From Planococcaceae bacterium Storch 2/2-2 (GTDB lineage: Bacteria > Bacillota > Bacilli > Bacillales_A > Planococcaceae), in contig WOYE01000002.1 of the NCBI GenBank assembly GCA_009740415.1, forward strand, positions 62,001 to 126,000: a stretch of 64,000 nucleotides of DNA, written 5' to 3'. The notes beneath the pieces were generated by a model. It was not told where the DNA came from. It did no database searches and saw only the letters and a program-made list of their open reading frames with translations. The stretch's first letter is position 1. Each line of letters begins with the position of its first letter. The translations under genes were made by a program, and so were the position numbers. Below are positions 18,411 to 27,192 of the stretch, piece by piece.

Positions 18411-19121
18411 ATGGGAAAGATACGATGGATTCAAGTAAATGCTCCTGAAGAAGGGGCGACTTACGTTTATGAACTCGTAAAAGAAAAATTAGAGAACGAC
18501 GAACTCCGTGTCATCGGATTAGCGACAGGTGGAACGATGGAACCGGTCTACGAGGCATGGGTCCAATCACCTTTGGATTTTTCGAACACGATCGCTTTTA
18601 ATTTAGACGAATATGTCGGACTCGATCCATCGAGCCCGAACAGTTACGCGTATTTCATGAATGAACATTTATTCCAACATAAAACATTTTTAAAAACATA
18701 CATCCCGAACGGGTTGGCAGACGATGAAGATGAAGAGTGCGAGCGTTACGAACGTTTATTAAATGAACATCCACTCGACATTCAATTGTTAGGCGTCGGT
18801 GAAAATGGCCATATCGCATTCAATGAGCCAGGCACATCACAAGATTCGTTAACGCACGTCGCTTCTTTAACGCCATCTACATTGGAAGTGAACGGGCAAT
18901 ATTTCGAAAACCGTGAAAAAATGCCGACGACTGCCTATACGATGGGGATTCGTTCGATTTTAAATGCGAAGCAGCTCATTTTGCTCGCATTCGGTGAACG
19001 AAAACGTGCAGCGATTGAAAAGTTAGCAGAAGGAGTCATCGATCCGAACTGGCCGATCACTCATTTGCTCGCTCATCCGAATGTCATCGTCATTTCAGAT
19101 TTAGTGGAACCGAAACGTTAA
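18411..19121 (+). CDS. nagB: Glucosamine-6-phosphate deaminase
   Basis: NagB turns glucosamine-6-phosphate into fructose-6-phosphate and ammonia. The 236-residue protein, the usual size of the Bacillus form, has GLATGGTMEPVYEA (sugar-phosphate loop), FNLDEYVGL with the catalytic aspartate, and GVGENGHIAFNEPG with the catalytic histidine. No nagA or nagR is adjacent, so it stands alone. The Shine-Dalgarno is weak (GGTAGA) ahead of the ATG. It may recycle amino sugars released during wall turnover. Confidence 0.95.
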   Translation: MGKIRWIQVNAPEEGATYVYELVKEKLENDELRVIGLATGGTMEPVYEAWVQSPLDFSNTIAFNLDEYVGLDPSSPNSYAYFMNEHLFQHKTFLKTYIPNGLADDEDEECERYERLLNEHPLDIQLLGVGENGHIAFNEPGTSQDSLTHVASLTPSTLEVNGQYFENREKMPTTAYTMGIRSILNAKQLILLAFGERKRAAIEKLAEGVIDPNWPITHLLAHPNVIVISDLVEPKR

Positions 19122-19136
19122 TATCACCGATAGTCA

Positions 19137-19173
19137 AAACAGACTTGCTCTTGATTGAGCGAGTCTGTTTTTT
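19137..19173 (+). terminator. Terminator of nagB
   Basis: AAAACAGACT and GCTC pair with GAGC and AGTCTGTTTT, followed by a T-run, about 16 bases after the stop codon. Confidence 0.9.
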
Positions 19174-19334
19174 AGTTCTCCACGTATACGAGAGACTTTG
19201 TATGATTTTTTTAGAATTATTTCGTAGGTCGGATCTTTCGTGTACTGTAAAATCATTCGATACTCGCTTGTAGCGCCTACCTCGCAAGCATCGTTTTGTA
19301 TGGAAACGCCAATAGATCGCATAGACCCTAAAAA

Positions 19335-19370
19335 ACGTAGCGTTCCTCAAAAAGAGGGACGCTACGTCGT
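19335..19370 (-). terminator. Terminator of secA2-slaP
   Basis: On the minus strand ACGTAGCGTCCCTC, a T-rich loop and GAGGAACGCTACGT are followed by TTTTT. It lies just after the slaP stop. Confidence 0.88.
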
Positions 19371-19406
19371 TAGTGAGTGTATATCGAGTGAAACAGTGTC
19401 GTTCGA

Positions 19407-20309
19407 TTAGCCGTTTTCACGTGCGCGAATAGCCCAACGTGAGAAGTCTGGATCTTCTTTAACGACCATTTCTTTCGGGTAGATGAACGTCCACGGCATC
19501 GTCGTATGCGGTGGAATCGTCAATTCTTCCAAGTTAAATGAACCGTAAGCGACACGTTCGCCTGTCGCATCGATCACTTCCAATGGGAAGTTTTCGACCG
19601 TCATTTCACTGTAGTGACCGTTTCGAATGAAAGCTGATACGGCAAGGTCGCCTTCGTCTGTGAACGCGCTTGAAAAGCCGACGAGGTTCACTGTACGTGG
19701 TGGCAACTCTGGTAAGTTTTTGAAGGCTTGTTGCAATCCTTCTTTTTGTTCCGGTGCGAGCACTTCTTCCCATTTTGGATCGAATTGTAATTCGTGTTCG
19801 CGCATCGAACTCGGAATGAAGTTCAACGTCCAACCGTCAGCTGGTACTTCTTCGACGAGTTGTGCTTTTTTCGGGAATGTGAAGACCCACGGACGTGCGC
19901 GGTTCGCAGGAACGTCTCCCATTTCTGAAAGGTCGAAGCGGTCATGTGCGACGACGTTACCTTCTTTGTCGCGAAGGACGAGCTCTGCATCGTGCATTTG
20001 GATCGTTTGGTCGACCGTTGAACGGAAGAACGCTTTCACGTGCCATGCGTCTCCTTCTTCATCGATATCGATTCCGCTCAATGCGAGTTGGTTCGGTTTG
20101 AGTGGCTGCAATTCATTCGCTAAGAAGCGGAAGACGTACATTTGCTCTTGTGACAATTCCCACTCGGGATGAAGAGAAAGTGGCGTTTCAATCGTTTGAG
20201 ACGCTTTCTTTTTTGAACGTGATTGTTTATCGTTCAATACTTCGTTTGACGCAACAGAGCTTTCTTCCCCTTTAAGTTTCGTCTTTTTGAAAAAGTTAAA
20301 TAGTTTCAT
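19407..20309 (-). CDS. slaP: Accessory Sec system S-layer assembly protein (SlaP-like)
   Basis: The 300-residue protein has a basic N-terminus and two related all-beta modules (about 45-165 and 185-295). Each ends with a P-W-x-F-x-x-P-K signature (RPWVFTFPKKAQLVEEVPADGW and MPWTFIYPKEMVVKEDPDFSRW). This duplicated module defines the SlaP family linked to SecA2-dependent S-layer protein export in the Bacillus cereus group. Its start overlaps the secA2 end by 14 bases, so the two are co-translated. No signal peptide is visible, so it probably acts in the cytoplasm beside SecA2. The SLH-bearing NlpC/P60 protein 4 kb away is a possible client. Confidence 0.85.
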   Translation of the reverse strand: MKLFNFFKKTKLKGEESSVASNEVLNDKQSRSKKKASQTIETPLSLHPEWELSQEQMYVFRFLANELQPLKPNQLALSGIDIDEEGDAWHVKAFFRSTVDQTIQMHDAELVLRDKEGNVVAHDRFDLSEMGDVPANRARPWVFTFPKKAQLVEEVPADGWTLNFIPSSMREHELQFDPKWEEVLAPEQKEGLQQAFKNLPELPPRTVNLVGFSSAFTDEGDLAVSAFIRNGHYSEMTVENFPLEVIDATGERVAYGSFNLEELTIPPHTTMPWTFIYPKEMVVKEDPDFSRWAIRARENG

Positions 20310-22671
20310 TTGATTGGGCCTCCTGTTGTTTACCTAGTTGTGACATAAATCCTATCGTATCAGTTGCAATCTGACGGCGCAATTTTTGGAAAGCTTGGCC
20401 GAACATATGAAGTCCTTCTCGTTGGTAAATCCGCATCGGATCTTCTTGTCCGTAGGAACGTAAGCTAATTCCTTCTTTCATACGCGTCATCGATTCTAAG
20501 TGGCGTACCCACATCGAGTCGATATGTTGCAGCATGACAGACGGTACCATTTCGGCTACTCGCGGTTCTTCTTCGAATTGTAAGATGAACGTTTTTAACG
20601 TATCCATCGGCTCTTCATACATTTCGATAATCTCAGCCGGTGTCGTCACCGGACGTGGTAACGTAACGTCTTCTAAAAGAAGGGCGTTCATCGTACGTTC
20701 GATCCGATCGTAATCGTAATCTTCCGGTACGCTATCTTCTGGACAGCTATCGTAGACGACGAACTCTAACGTCTCTTCTAACATCGTATTGAGCTGACCG
20801 AAGACGTCTTCGCGTCGAATGATTCGGTTACGCAATGTGTAAATGACTTCTCGTTGGTCGTTAATGACGTCGTCGAGTTTTAAGTTGTATTCACGCATTG
20901 AGAAGTGAGCCCCTTCAACGATCCGCTGTGTTCGTTCGGTTAATTCGTGAACATCATCTGACAAAATGAGACCTGTTTCATCGGTCTGTACTTTCTCTTT
21001 AAATTTCTCGCTCTCTTCTTTAGCGAAACGTCGGAACATGTCGTCTTCTAAAGAAAGGAAAAATTGTGTTTCACCTGGGTCACCTTGACGGCCTGAACGA
21101 CCGCGCAATTGGTTGTCGATTCGTCGGCTTTCGTGTTTTTCCGTACCGAGAACGAAAAGCCCACCGAGTTCAGGGACTCCTTCTCCGAGTCGAATATCCG
21201 TTCCACGGCCTGCCATGTTTGTTGCGACTGTCACACGCCCGATTTGACCGGCATCTGAGATGAGTTGCACTTCTTGTTCGACACTTTTCGCATTGAGCAA
21301 ATTGTATGAAATGCCTTCTTTGTCGAGGTATTTGGCGACGTCTTCCGATTGTAAAATGGAAGTCGTTCCGACGAGGACCGGTTGTCCTTTTTCGTTTCGT
21401 TTCGCTACTTCTTTCGCCATCGCTTCGTACTTCTGTTCCGTCGTCATGTAAACGCGGTCTTTTTGGTCGATCCGTTGTTTCGGTCGGTTCGTCGGAATTT
21501 GGACGACTTCCATACCGTACACTTCTAAAAACTCTTTCGCTTGTGTTTTCGCCGTTCCTGTCATACCTGACAGTTTCGGATACATGCGGAAGTAGTTTTG
21601 AATCGTAATTTGTGCTTGCGCTTTGTTTTCGTCCGTAATTTCTAAACCTTCTTTTGCTTCAATCGCTTGGTGAAGGCCATCTGACAACGTTCGACCTTCT
21701 AAAATACGACCCGTAAACATGTCGACGAGCTCGATTTTACCTTCTTTGACGATGTAGTCGACGTCTTTTTTGAAGATGACACGAGCGCGTACCGCTTGGA
21801 TCATGTAATGGTATAACGTTTGGTGATCCAAGTCGTACAAGTTATCGATGCCGAACGCTTTTTCTACTTTTTCGATTCCGGTATCTGTTAAGTTTGTCGC
21901 TTTCGTCTCTTCATCGAAGTCGAAATCGACATCTTTTTCGAATCGTTTCGCAACGAGTGCGGCTACTTTATGTAAATCTTCGTCTGCTTCCATTTTTCCA
22001 GCGATAATGAGCGGTGTTTTCGCTTCGTCGATCAATACGCTGTCGACTTCGTCAATGATAGCGAAGTGGTAAGGGCGTTGTACGCGGTCATCCATCGAAT
22101 GCGACATATTATCGCGCAAGTAGTCGAACCCGAATTCCGTTCCGACTCCGTACGTAATGTCTGATTCGTAGGCACGCTTCTTTTCTTCAGGCTCCATCAT
22201 CGGCAAGTTGATCCCGACCGTTAAGCCGAGGAAACGATGAATTTGGCCCATTTGATCATAGTCTCGCTGAGCGAGGTAGTCGTTCACCGTAATGACGTGG
22301 ACGCCTTTTCCTTCTAATGCGCGAATGTAAGAAGGTAACGAAGCGACGAGCGTTTTTCCTTCACCAGTCGGCATTTCAGCGATGTTACCTTCTGTTAAGA
22401 CGAGCCCACCGATTAATTGCACATCAAAATGACGCATCTCGAGTACGCGTTTTGAAGCTTCGCGTACAACAGCAAATGCGTCAGGAATGATCGTTTCGAT
22501 GGATTCACCATTTTGGATACGCTCTTTGAATTCATCTGTCATAAGACGTAATTGTGCATCTGTTTTCGTTTCATACGTCGACTCTAATTTATTAATTTTA
22601 TCGACGGTACGACGGTAAGAGCGCAAACGCCGTTCGTCATTGTTAAATAGTTTTTTTAAGAAAGATAACAT
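20296..22671 (-). CDS. secA2: Accessory Sec translocase ATPase SecA2
   Basis: The 791-residue SecA ATPase has nucleotide-binding fold 1 with GEGKT (about residue 103) and IIDEVDSVLIDEA, the preprotein cross-linking domain, fold 2 with NMAGRGTDIRLG and RGRSGRQGDPG, and helical wing/scaffold parts. It ends without the C-terminal zinc-binding C-x-C-x8-C-H segment of the housekeeping SecA. With the overlapping slaP gene, this identifies it as SecA2, the accessory motor for a restricted set of surface proteins. In Bacillus anthracis this pair exports SLH S-layer proteins (established); the same role here is inference. Confidence 0.9.
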   Translation of the reverse strand: MLSFLKKLFNNDERRLRSYRRTVDKINKLESTYETKTDAQLRLMTDEFKERIQNGESIETIIPDAFAVVREASKRVLEMRHFDVQLIGGLVLTEGNIAEMPTGEGKTLVASLPSYIRALEGKGVHVITVNDYLAQRDYDQMGQIHRFLGLTVGINLPMMEPEEKKRAYESDITYGVGTEFGFDYLRDNMSHSMDDRVQRPYHFAIIDEVDSVLIDEAKTPLIIAGKMEADEDLHKVAALVAKRFEKDVDFDFDEETKATNLTDTGIEKVEKAFGIDNLYDLDHQTLYHYMIQAVRARVIFKKDVDYIVKEGKIELVDMFTGRILEGRTLSDGLHQAIEAKEGLEITDENKAQAQITIQNYFRMYPKLSGMTGTAKTQAKEFLEVYGMEVVQIPTNRPKQRIDQKDRVYMTTEQKYEAMAKEVAKRNEKGQPVLVGTTSILQSEDVAKYLDKEGISYNLLNAKSVEQEVQLISDAGQIGRVTVATNMAGRGTDIRLGEGVPELGGLFVLGTEKHESRRIDNQLRGRSGRQGDPGETQFFLSLEDDMFRRFAKEESEKFKEKVQTDETGLILSDDVHELTERTQRIVEGAHFSMREYNLKLDDVINDQREVIYTLRNRIIRREDVFGQLNTMLEETLEFVVYDSCPEDSVPEDYDYDRIERTMNALLLEDVTLPRPVTTPAEIIEMYEEPMDTLKTFILQFEEEPRVAEMVPSVMLQHIDSMWVRHLESMTRMKEGISLRSYGQEDPMRIYQREGLHMFGQAFQKLRRQIATDTIGFMSQLGKQQEAQSNETI

Positions 22672-22836
22672 CCGTTGATTACTCCTTTTTCATCCATCTG
22701 GATACCAACTCAATTTTATCAAAGTTTCCACTAAAAGACTACTATTAACTTGGTTAGGAAACATTGTCCGTTTTCTTTTCTATCGGTCTCGTGATACAAT
22801 TGTACAGAGTATTTTATCATTACAGAAGATCAATTA

Positions 22837-22896
22837 TTAAGAAGTTGTGAACGGCGCTCGCTGTTTGAGCGGGATGAAAAGAGGGAACCTTCTTAA
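22837..22896 (+). promoter_or_regulatory. Structured leader upstream of tagO
   Basis: TTAAGAAG at 22837-22844 pairs with CTTCTTAA at 22889-22896, enclosing a GC-rich inner hairpin (CGCTC...GAGCG at about 22855-22871). A related CTTAATAGTAAGAAG stretch follows. It lies in the 356-base gap before tagO and may be a structured 5' leader. It matches no riboswitch that I recognise and no terminator T-run follows. Confidence 0.35.
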
Positions 22897-23027
22897 CAAC
22901 GGTTCGTCTTAATAGTAAGAAGCGTACGTTACGCTTTTACAATGGAAATGAAATCGCTCGTTTTTTATACGTGCGACGATTAGAATGGATAAAATAACTT
23001 TTAAAAATAAGAATGAGGAGGCAAGAC

Positions 23028-24068
23028 ATGGTTTATCTTGCAATTGGTATCGCATTTATCGCAGCACTTCTTTTAACGCCACTCGTCATTCGATTCGCTT
23101 ATCGAATTCGAGCGGTTGATCAACCAAACCATCGGAAAGTACACTCACAAGCAATGCCCCGTATTGGTGGATTAGCAATATTTGGAGCGTTTCTCGTCGG
23201 GTATGCGTTTTTGCAACCAGCAGATGAACATAGCTTGTCGATCATGCTCGGTGCGACGCTCATCATTTTAACCGGATTTTTAGATGACTTATTAGACATT
23301 ACGCCGAAAGCGAAGTTGCTCGGTCAAATTTTAGCAGCATTGCTCGTCGTATGGGGCGGTTTGCAAATTGAATTTATTAACTTGCCATTTTTCGGTGAAT
23401 TGAACTTCGGTATTTTCAGCATTCCGATTACGGTCATTTGGATCGTCGGTATTACGAACGCGATCAACTTGATCGACGGATTGGACGGACTGGCAGCAGG
23501 TGTGTCAGCGATCGCACTCATTACGATGTCGATCATGGCCGTCATTATGGGAGACGTGTTCGTCGCATCGACAGCAGCACTTCTCGCAGCGAGTTCAATC
23601 GGGTTTTTATTTTACAACTTCCACCCAGCGAAAATTTTCATGGGGGATACCGGTTCACTCTTTTTAGGTTATATGATTTCGGTGTTAGCGTTGCTCGGCT
23701 TCAAAAACGTAGCTGTCTTATCGCTCATCATCCCAGTCATTATGCTCGGTGTTCCGATTTCGGATACGTTTTTCGCAATCGTACGACGCATTCGGATGAA
23801 ACAGCCGATTTCTGCGCCGGATAAGTCGCACATGCACCACTGTTTAATTAATATCGGTTTCTCTCATAGACAGACGGTATTGATCATTTATGCATTCGCG
23901 ACGTTGTTCGGTGTGGCAGCGATTCTATTTTCACAAGCGACCGTATGGGGTTCGATCTTATTGCTCGGTGTCCTCTTGCTCGCGATTGAATTGCTCGTCG
24001 AAGCGATCGGCCTTGCCGGTAAAAACTATAAGCCGTTAATTAATCTCGTCCGAATGATCGGAAAGTAA
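23028..24068 (+). CDS. tagO: Undecaprenyl-phosphate N-acetylglucosamine-1-phosphate transferase
   Basis: TagO moves GlcNAc-1-phosphate onto undecaprenyl phosphate, the first step of wall teichoic acid and related polymers. The 346-residue membrane protein has about ten helices and the WecA/MraY family motifs: RKVHSQAMPRIGGLAIFG, FLDDLLDI, NAINLIDGLDGLAAG, FMGDTGSLFLGY and a cytoplasmic HMHHCLINIGFSHRQTV loop. GAGGAG precedes the ATG at 23028. Its placement next to LCP genes, yvyE and degSU matches the Bacillus arrangement. LCP enzymes downstream would attach the finished polymer to peptidoglycan. Confidence 0.95.
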   Translation: MVYLAIGIAFIAALLLTPLVIRFAYRIRAVDQPNHRKVHSQAMPRIGGLAIFGAFLVGYAFLQPADEHSLSIMLGATLIILTGFLDDLLDITPKAKLLGQILAALLVVWGGLQIEFINLPFFGELNFGIFSIPITVIWIVGITNAINLIDGLDGLAAGVSAIALITMSIMAVIMGDVFVASTAALLAASSIGFLFYNFHPAKIFMGDTGSLFLGYMISVLALLGFKNVAVLSLIIPVIMLGVPISDTFFAIVRRIRMKQPISAPDKSHMHHCLINIGFSHRQTVLIIYAFATLFGVAAILFSQATVWGSILLLGVLLLAIELLVEAIGLAGKNYKPLINLVRMIGK

Positions 24069-24073
24069 ATTGA

Positions 24074-24119
24074 AAGAGCCGCCTACCGTTTACGAAAGTA
24101 AACGGTAGGCGGCTCTTTT
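24074..24119. terminator. Terminator between tagO and the first LCP gene
   Basis: AAAGAGCCGCCTACCGTTTAC and its complement around a GAAA loop give a stem of about 20 bp, ending in T5. It is the strongest terminator hairpin in the window and can act in both directions between convergent genes. Confidence 0.95.
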
Positions 24120-24157
24120 TCGTCCGATTGTATCTGTTCTATTTCTCGTCGAAGCGA

Positions 24158-25219
24158 TCAATTGTAAATAGATCGTTCTCCGTACGGTGAATCGTTCATC
24201 GGGTTGCTCACTTCGTTCGTCGATAGTTGAGAACGAGAAGAGTCTGACAATAAACCGAGTTGTTTTTTCAATCGATATCGGACGTCGGCGACGCTTTCTT
24301 CATCGAGCATGTAATAGTAAATGCCAGACGACCAGTCGTCGGTTCCGTCGAGCGTTAACATTTCGACGTGTGGCATTCCTTTTTTCGTATATTCGAGCAA
24401 TCCGAACATTTCATTTAACGTCATGTTCGTTTTCATATTGTGACCGACTTCATCGATGATTGCACCGTACTTTCCAATCGACTGAATGGAAGACGCTTTG
24501 TCGAGCATCGCTTGGATGATCATTTGTTGGCGTTTGCCTCGTTCGACGTCGCTGTCGAGTTTTCGTGTTCGAGCGAGCGCGAGTGCGTGGCGGCCGTCTA
24601 ATGTCTGTTCACCCGGCATGAGGTGGATCGCGTTCGCATCCTTTTCATCTTTTTCAATTCGTTCGTACGGCACTTCGACATCGATACCACCGAGCGCATC
24701 GACGACGCCGATAAAGCCGTCAAAGTTCATTTCCATATAGTAATGGATCGGAATGTCTAGCGTTCCTTCAACAGCTTCGACTGCCGCTTTCACACCACCG
24801 AATGCGTAAGCGTGTGTAATTTTATCTTCACGTCCGACTTCTGGAATGTATACGTACGAATCGCGTGGAATGCTTAACAATTGCACGTCGCGTTCTTTCG
24901 GGTTGAACGTTGCGACGAGCATCGCATCGGTACGACTCGCTTCTTCTTGTCCGCGTGCTTCACTGTCATCCACTCCGAGTAACAAAATAGAAATGTTATC
25001 TTTCGCCGGTTCGATTTTTTTCCCGTTGATCGTCGTCGGTCGTCCGTCTAACGCTTCGTAAGCACGGTCGACAGCGACTTGCGTTTTGGAAAAAAGGGAC
25101 ACTCCGTAAAGAATGACGGCGACGAAGGTGAGCATCATAGTGAGCAATAAAAAGCGAAGCGCTCTTTTTTTCTTCGTTCGTTTCGTTCGGCGGAGAGATT
25201 TCGGTCGTTTCGTCATCAT
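24158..25219 (-). CDS. LytR-CpsA-Psr (LCP) family wall polymer transferase, paralogue 1
   Basis: The protein has about 353 residues: a basic N-terminal tail, one membrane anchor (about 20-45), and an extracellular LCP domain. The domain has ILLLGVDDSEARG, the arginines of SIPRDSYVYIPE, and the DGRHALALARTRKL and RGKRQQMI stretches that bind the polyprenyl pyrophosphate. LCP enzymes move teichoic acid or other glycopolymers from the lipid carrier to peptidoglycan, fitting tagO next door. The start at 25219 is used because GGAGGAAACG lies directly before ATG-ATG. It is followed upstream by a close paralogue in the same direction. Confidence 0.92.
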   Translation of the reverse strand: MMTKRPKSLRRTKRTKKKRALRFLLLTMMLTFVAVILYGVSLFSKTQVAVDRAYEALDGRPTTINGKKIEPAKDNISILLLGVDDSEARGQEEASRTDAMLVATFNPKERDVQLLSIPRDSYVYIPEVGREDKITHAYAFGGVKAAVEAVEGTLDIPIHYYMEMNFDGFIGVVDALGGIDVEVPYERIEKDEKDANAIHLMPGEQTLDGRHALALARTRKLDSDVERGKRQQMIIQAMLDKASSIQSIGKYGAIIDEVGHNMKTNMTLNEMFGLLEYTKKGMPHVEMLTLDGTDDWSSGIYYYMLDEESVADVRYRLKKQLGLLSDSSRSQLSTNEVSNPMNDSPYGERSIYN

Positions 25220-25278
25220 CGTTTCCTCCATCTGTTTAGTCTCGTTTCAGTTGTTTGCCGTTACAATGGGTTATGGCG

Positions 25279-26217
25279 TTACGATTTCATATGTTCTTTT
25301 AAAGCGGTCCGAACGTCTGTTAAGGAGCGTTCGCTCGGTTTGAAATAGTACAAGCCACCTTTTTGAAAATCTCTTCCTGTAAGCGACAACGTTTCGACTT
25401 CCGGTAATCCGTTTTTCGCATAGGTTGAAAGAGAGAGTAGTTGTTTAAATCGGAAGTTCGTCTTTATATGACCGTCTAACGACTCTAAAAGTTGCGGGTA
25501 CGTCGCGACGGCGGACGGCTCAACGGCTCGGTGAATGATCGATCGGATGATCATCTGTTGCCGTTTTCCCCGTTCGAAGTCGTTATCGAGCTTTCTCGTT
25601 CGAGCGAGCGCGAGTGCGTGACGACCGTCTACCGTCTGTTTTCCTCGTTGTAAATGGATGACGTTTCGGTCGTTTTCATCTTTTTCGACGAATTCGTACG
25701 GAACGTCGACTTCGATCCCACCGAGCGCATCGATGAGCTGAATGAAACCGTTAAAATCGGCTTTTACAAAATAGTCGATTCGAAGATTGAGCAAATATTC
25801 TAACATTTCAACCGTCGTCGTCGATCCACCGATTCGATGCGCATGGGTCGCTTTGTCGTAAGAACCGTTGGAAGGGAAGTATGCGTACGTATCACGGGGA
25901 ATCGAGACGAGACGTACGGAATGTTCGTTCGGATTGAATGTTGCGACGAGCAGAGCGTCTGCTAAACTATCGTACTCTCCTTGGTTTCGAGCATCGCTAT
26001 CATCAATTCCGATAAAAGCGACCGCAAACGGCCGCTTGATCGTATCGGATGCTCGGTCTTCGTCACCGGAACGAAACGTTTCAAACGACCGATCGACGAT
26101 CGCTTCCGCCTTTGTATAAAGTGACCAGCCGTACCAAATGACGGCACCGAGCGCTAAAAAGAGAACGACTACTAGGAGGAGGAGAGGGGACGACTTGGAT
26201 CGACGTTTTGATTTCAC
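25279..26217 (-). CDS. LytR-CpsA-Psr (LCP) family wall polymer transferase, paralogue 2
   Basis: This 312-residue protein has the same layout as its downstream neighbour: an anchor near residues 10-32 and an LCP domain with VAFIGIDDSDARN, SIPRDTYAYFPS, DGRHALALARTRKL and RGKRQQMIIRS. The key arginines and aspartates are kept. It is shorter at the C-terminus than paralogue 1. The start is GTG with AAAGGAGCG upstream. The two genes look like a tandem duplication that has diverged; bacteria with several LCP genes often use them redundantly or for different polymers. Confidence 0.92.
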   Translation of the reverse strand: MKSKRRSKSSPLLLLVVVLFLALGAVIWYGWSLYTKAEAIVDRSFETFRSGDEDRASDTIKRPFAVAFIGIDDSDARNQGEYDSLADALLVATFNPNEHSVRLVSIPRDTYAYFPSNGSYDKATHAHRIGGSTTTVEMLEYLLNLRIDYFVKADFNGFIQLIDALGGIEVDVPYEFVEKDENDRNVIHLQRGKQTVDGRHALALARTRKLDNDFERGKRQQMIIRSIIHRAVEPSAVATYPQLLESLDGHIKTNFRFKQLLSLSTYAKNGLPEVETLSLTGRDFQKGGLYYFKPSERSLTDVRTALKEHMKS

Positions 26218-26352
26218 GTTTCTTCGCTCCTTTTTTCTTGGAATTTGAAACTGTTCATCGAACGATTAGGAATAGAGACATAACAATTTCCACAAATTAT
26301 AAAGAAAAAGTTAATAAGTTGTTGAAAAGACCGAAAGATAAAGTGTAAGCAT

Positions 26353-26376
26353 TAAACTAAAGTTTAGTCTTTAGTT
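26353..26376 (-). terminator. Possible terminator of yvyE
   Basis: On the minus strand ACTAAAG, a short loop and CTTTAGT are followed by TT and AT-rich sequence, overlapping the end of the yvyE gene. The stem is AT-rich and weak. Confidence 0.4.
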
Positions 26377-27009
26377 AGTTTGGGGTATTTCTAAAAAGAC
26401 AGTCTCATCAATCGTAATGTCTGCTTGTCCGTTCGTCATTTCAGTAATCCATTCACGGAACGCGTCTTCGCGTTCGAGTGGAACATATAAGAAAAGTTGA
26501 ACGTCCTCTAAATAGACGATTTCTTTCAGCTGGTAGGAAGATTGCCTCACTTCATTTTCTACTTTGCCGAGCCACGTGTAATCGATGGCGATGGACATGA
26601 CATGATGTTTTTTACGTAAGACGACACCTGTCGCCTCAATTCCTTTCGTCGTCGCTTGTCCGTAAGCGCGGATTAAGCCGCCGCTTCCGAGTTTAATACC
26701 TCCGAAGTACCGTGTAATGACGACGACGGTATCTGTCAAATTTTGCTTTAAGAGGACTTCCAATATAGGGACTCCAGCTGTACCAGAAGGTTCCCCGTCA
26801 TCGTTCGCTTTTTGAAAGCGTTGATTTTCACCGACGACGTAAGCCGAACAGTTGTGAGTGGCGGTATGATGTTCTTTTTTAATCCGGTTGATAAATTCGT
26901 TCGCTTCGTCTTCTGTTTCAGCACGAGCGACGAATGCAATAAATTGAGATTTTTTAATGTGAATGTCTGTTGTACCTTCTCCTGCTACTGTTAAATAATC
27001 GTTGCGCAT
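26371..27009 (-). CDS. yvyE: YigZ/Impact family protein YvyE
   Basis: The 212-residue protein has the Impact (YigZ N-terminal) domain with KKSQFIAFVARAETEDEA, HHTATHNCSAYVVG, DDGEPSGTAGVPIL and TRYFGGIKLGSGGLIRAYG, then a smaller EF-G-V-like C-terminal domain. The fold is known and related to the eukaryotic translation-stress regulator Impact, but the bacterial role is not settled. It is divergent from degS, the same place it holds in Bacillus, which supports orthology. AAAGGAGG lies upstream of the ATG. Confidence 0.9.
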   Translation of the reverse strand: MRNDYLTVAGEGTTDIHIKKSQFIAFVARAETEDEANEFINRIKKEHHTATHNCSAYVVGENQRFQKANDDGEPSGTAGVPILEVLLKQNLTDTVVVITRYFGGIKLGSGGLIRAYGQATTKGIEATGVVLRKKHHVMSIAIDYTWLGKVENEVRQSSYQLKEIVYLEDVQLFLYVPLEREDAFREWITEMTNGQADITIDETVFLEIPQTN

Positions 27010-27192
27010 AAATGAGTAGACCTCCTTTAAATGATCGTGACGAATGAGTCACACGAGTCGAACATCGGTCGAACGATGAAAACGTTCGACGACTGTACTT
27101 ATTGTAGCAAATGGAAGGAAGTTCTCCCAATATAAGAGATATGAGGAAGAAGCGATGAGGGAGTAGGGATTCATCGAAGAGAGGGAGTACGT

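Noticed and set aside
19134-19322. 62-residue open frame on the minus strand between nagB and slaP
   Set aside because: It begins after the slaP terminator, ends inside the nagB terminator, has no convincing ribosome site and resembles nothing I know.
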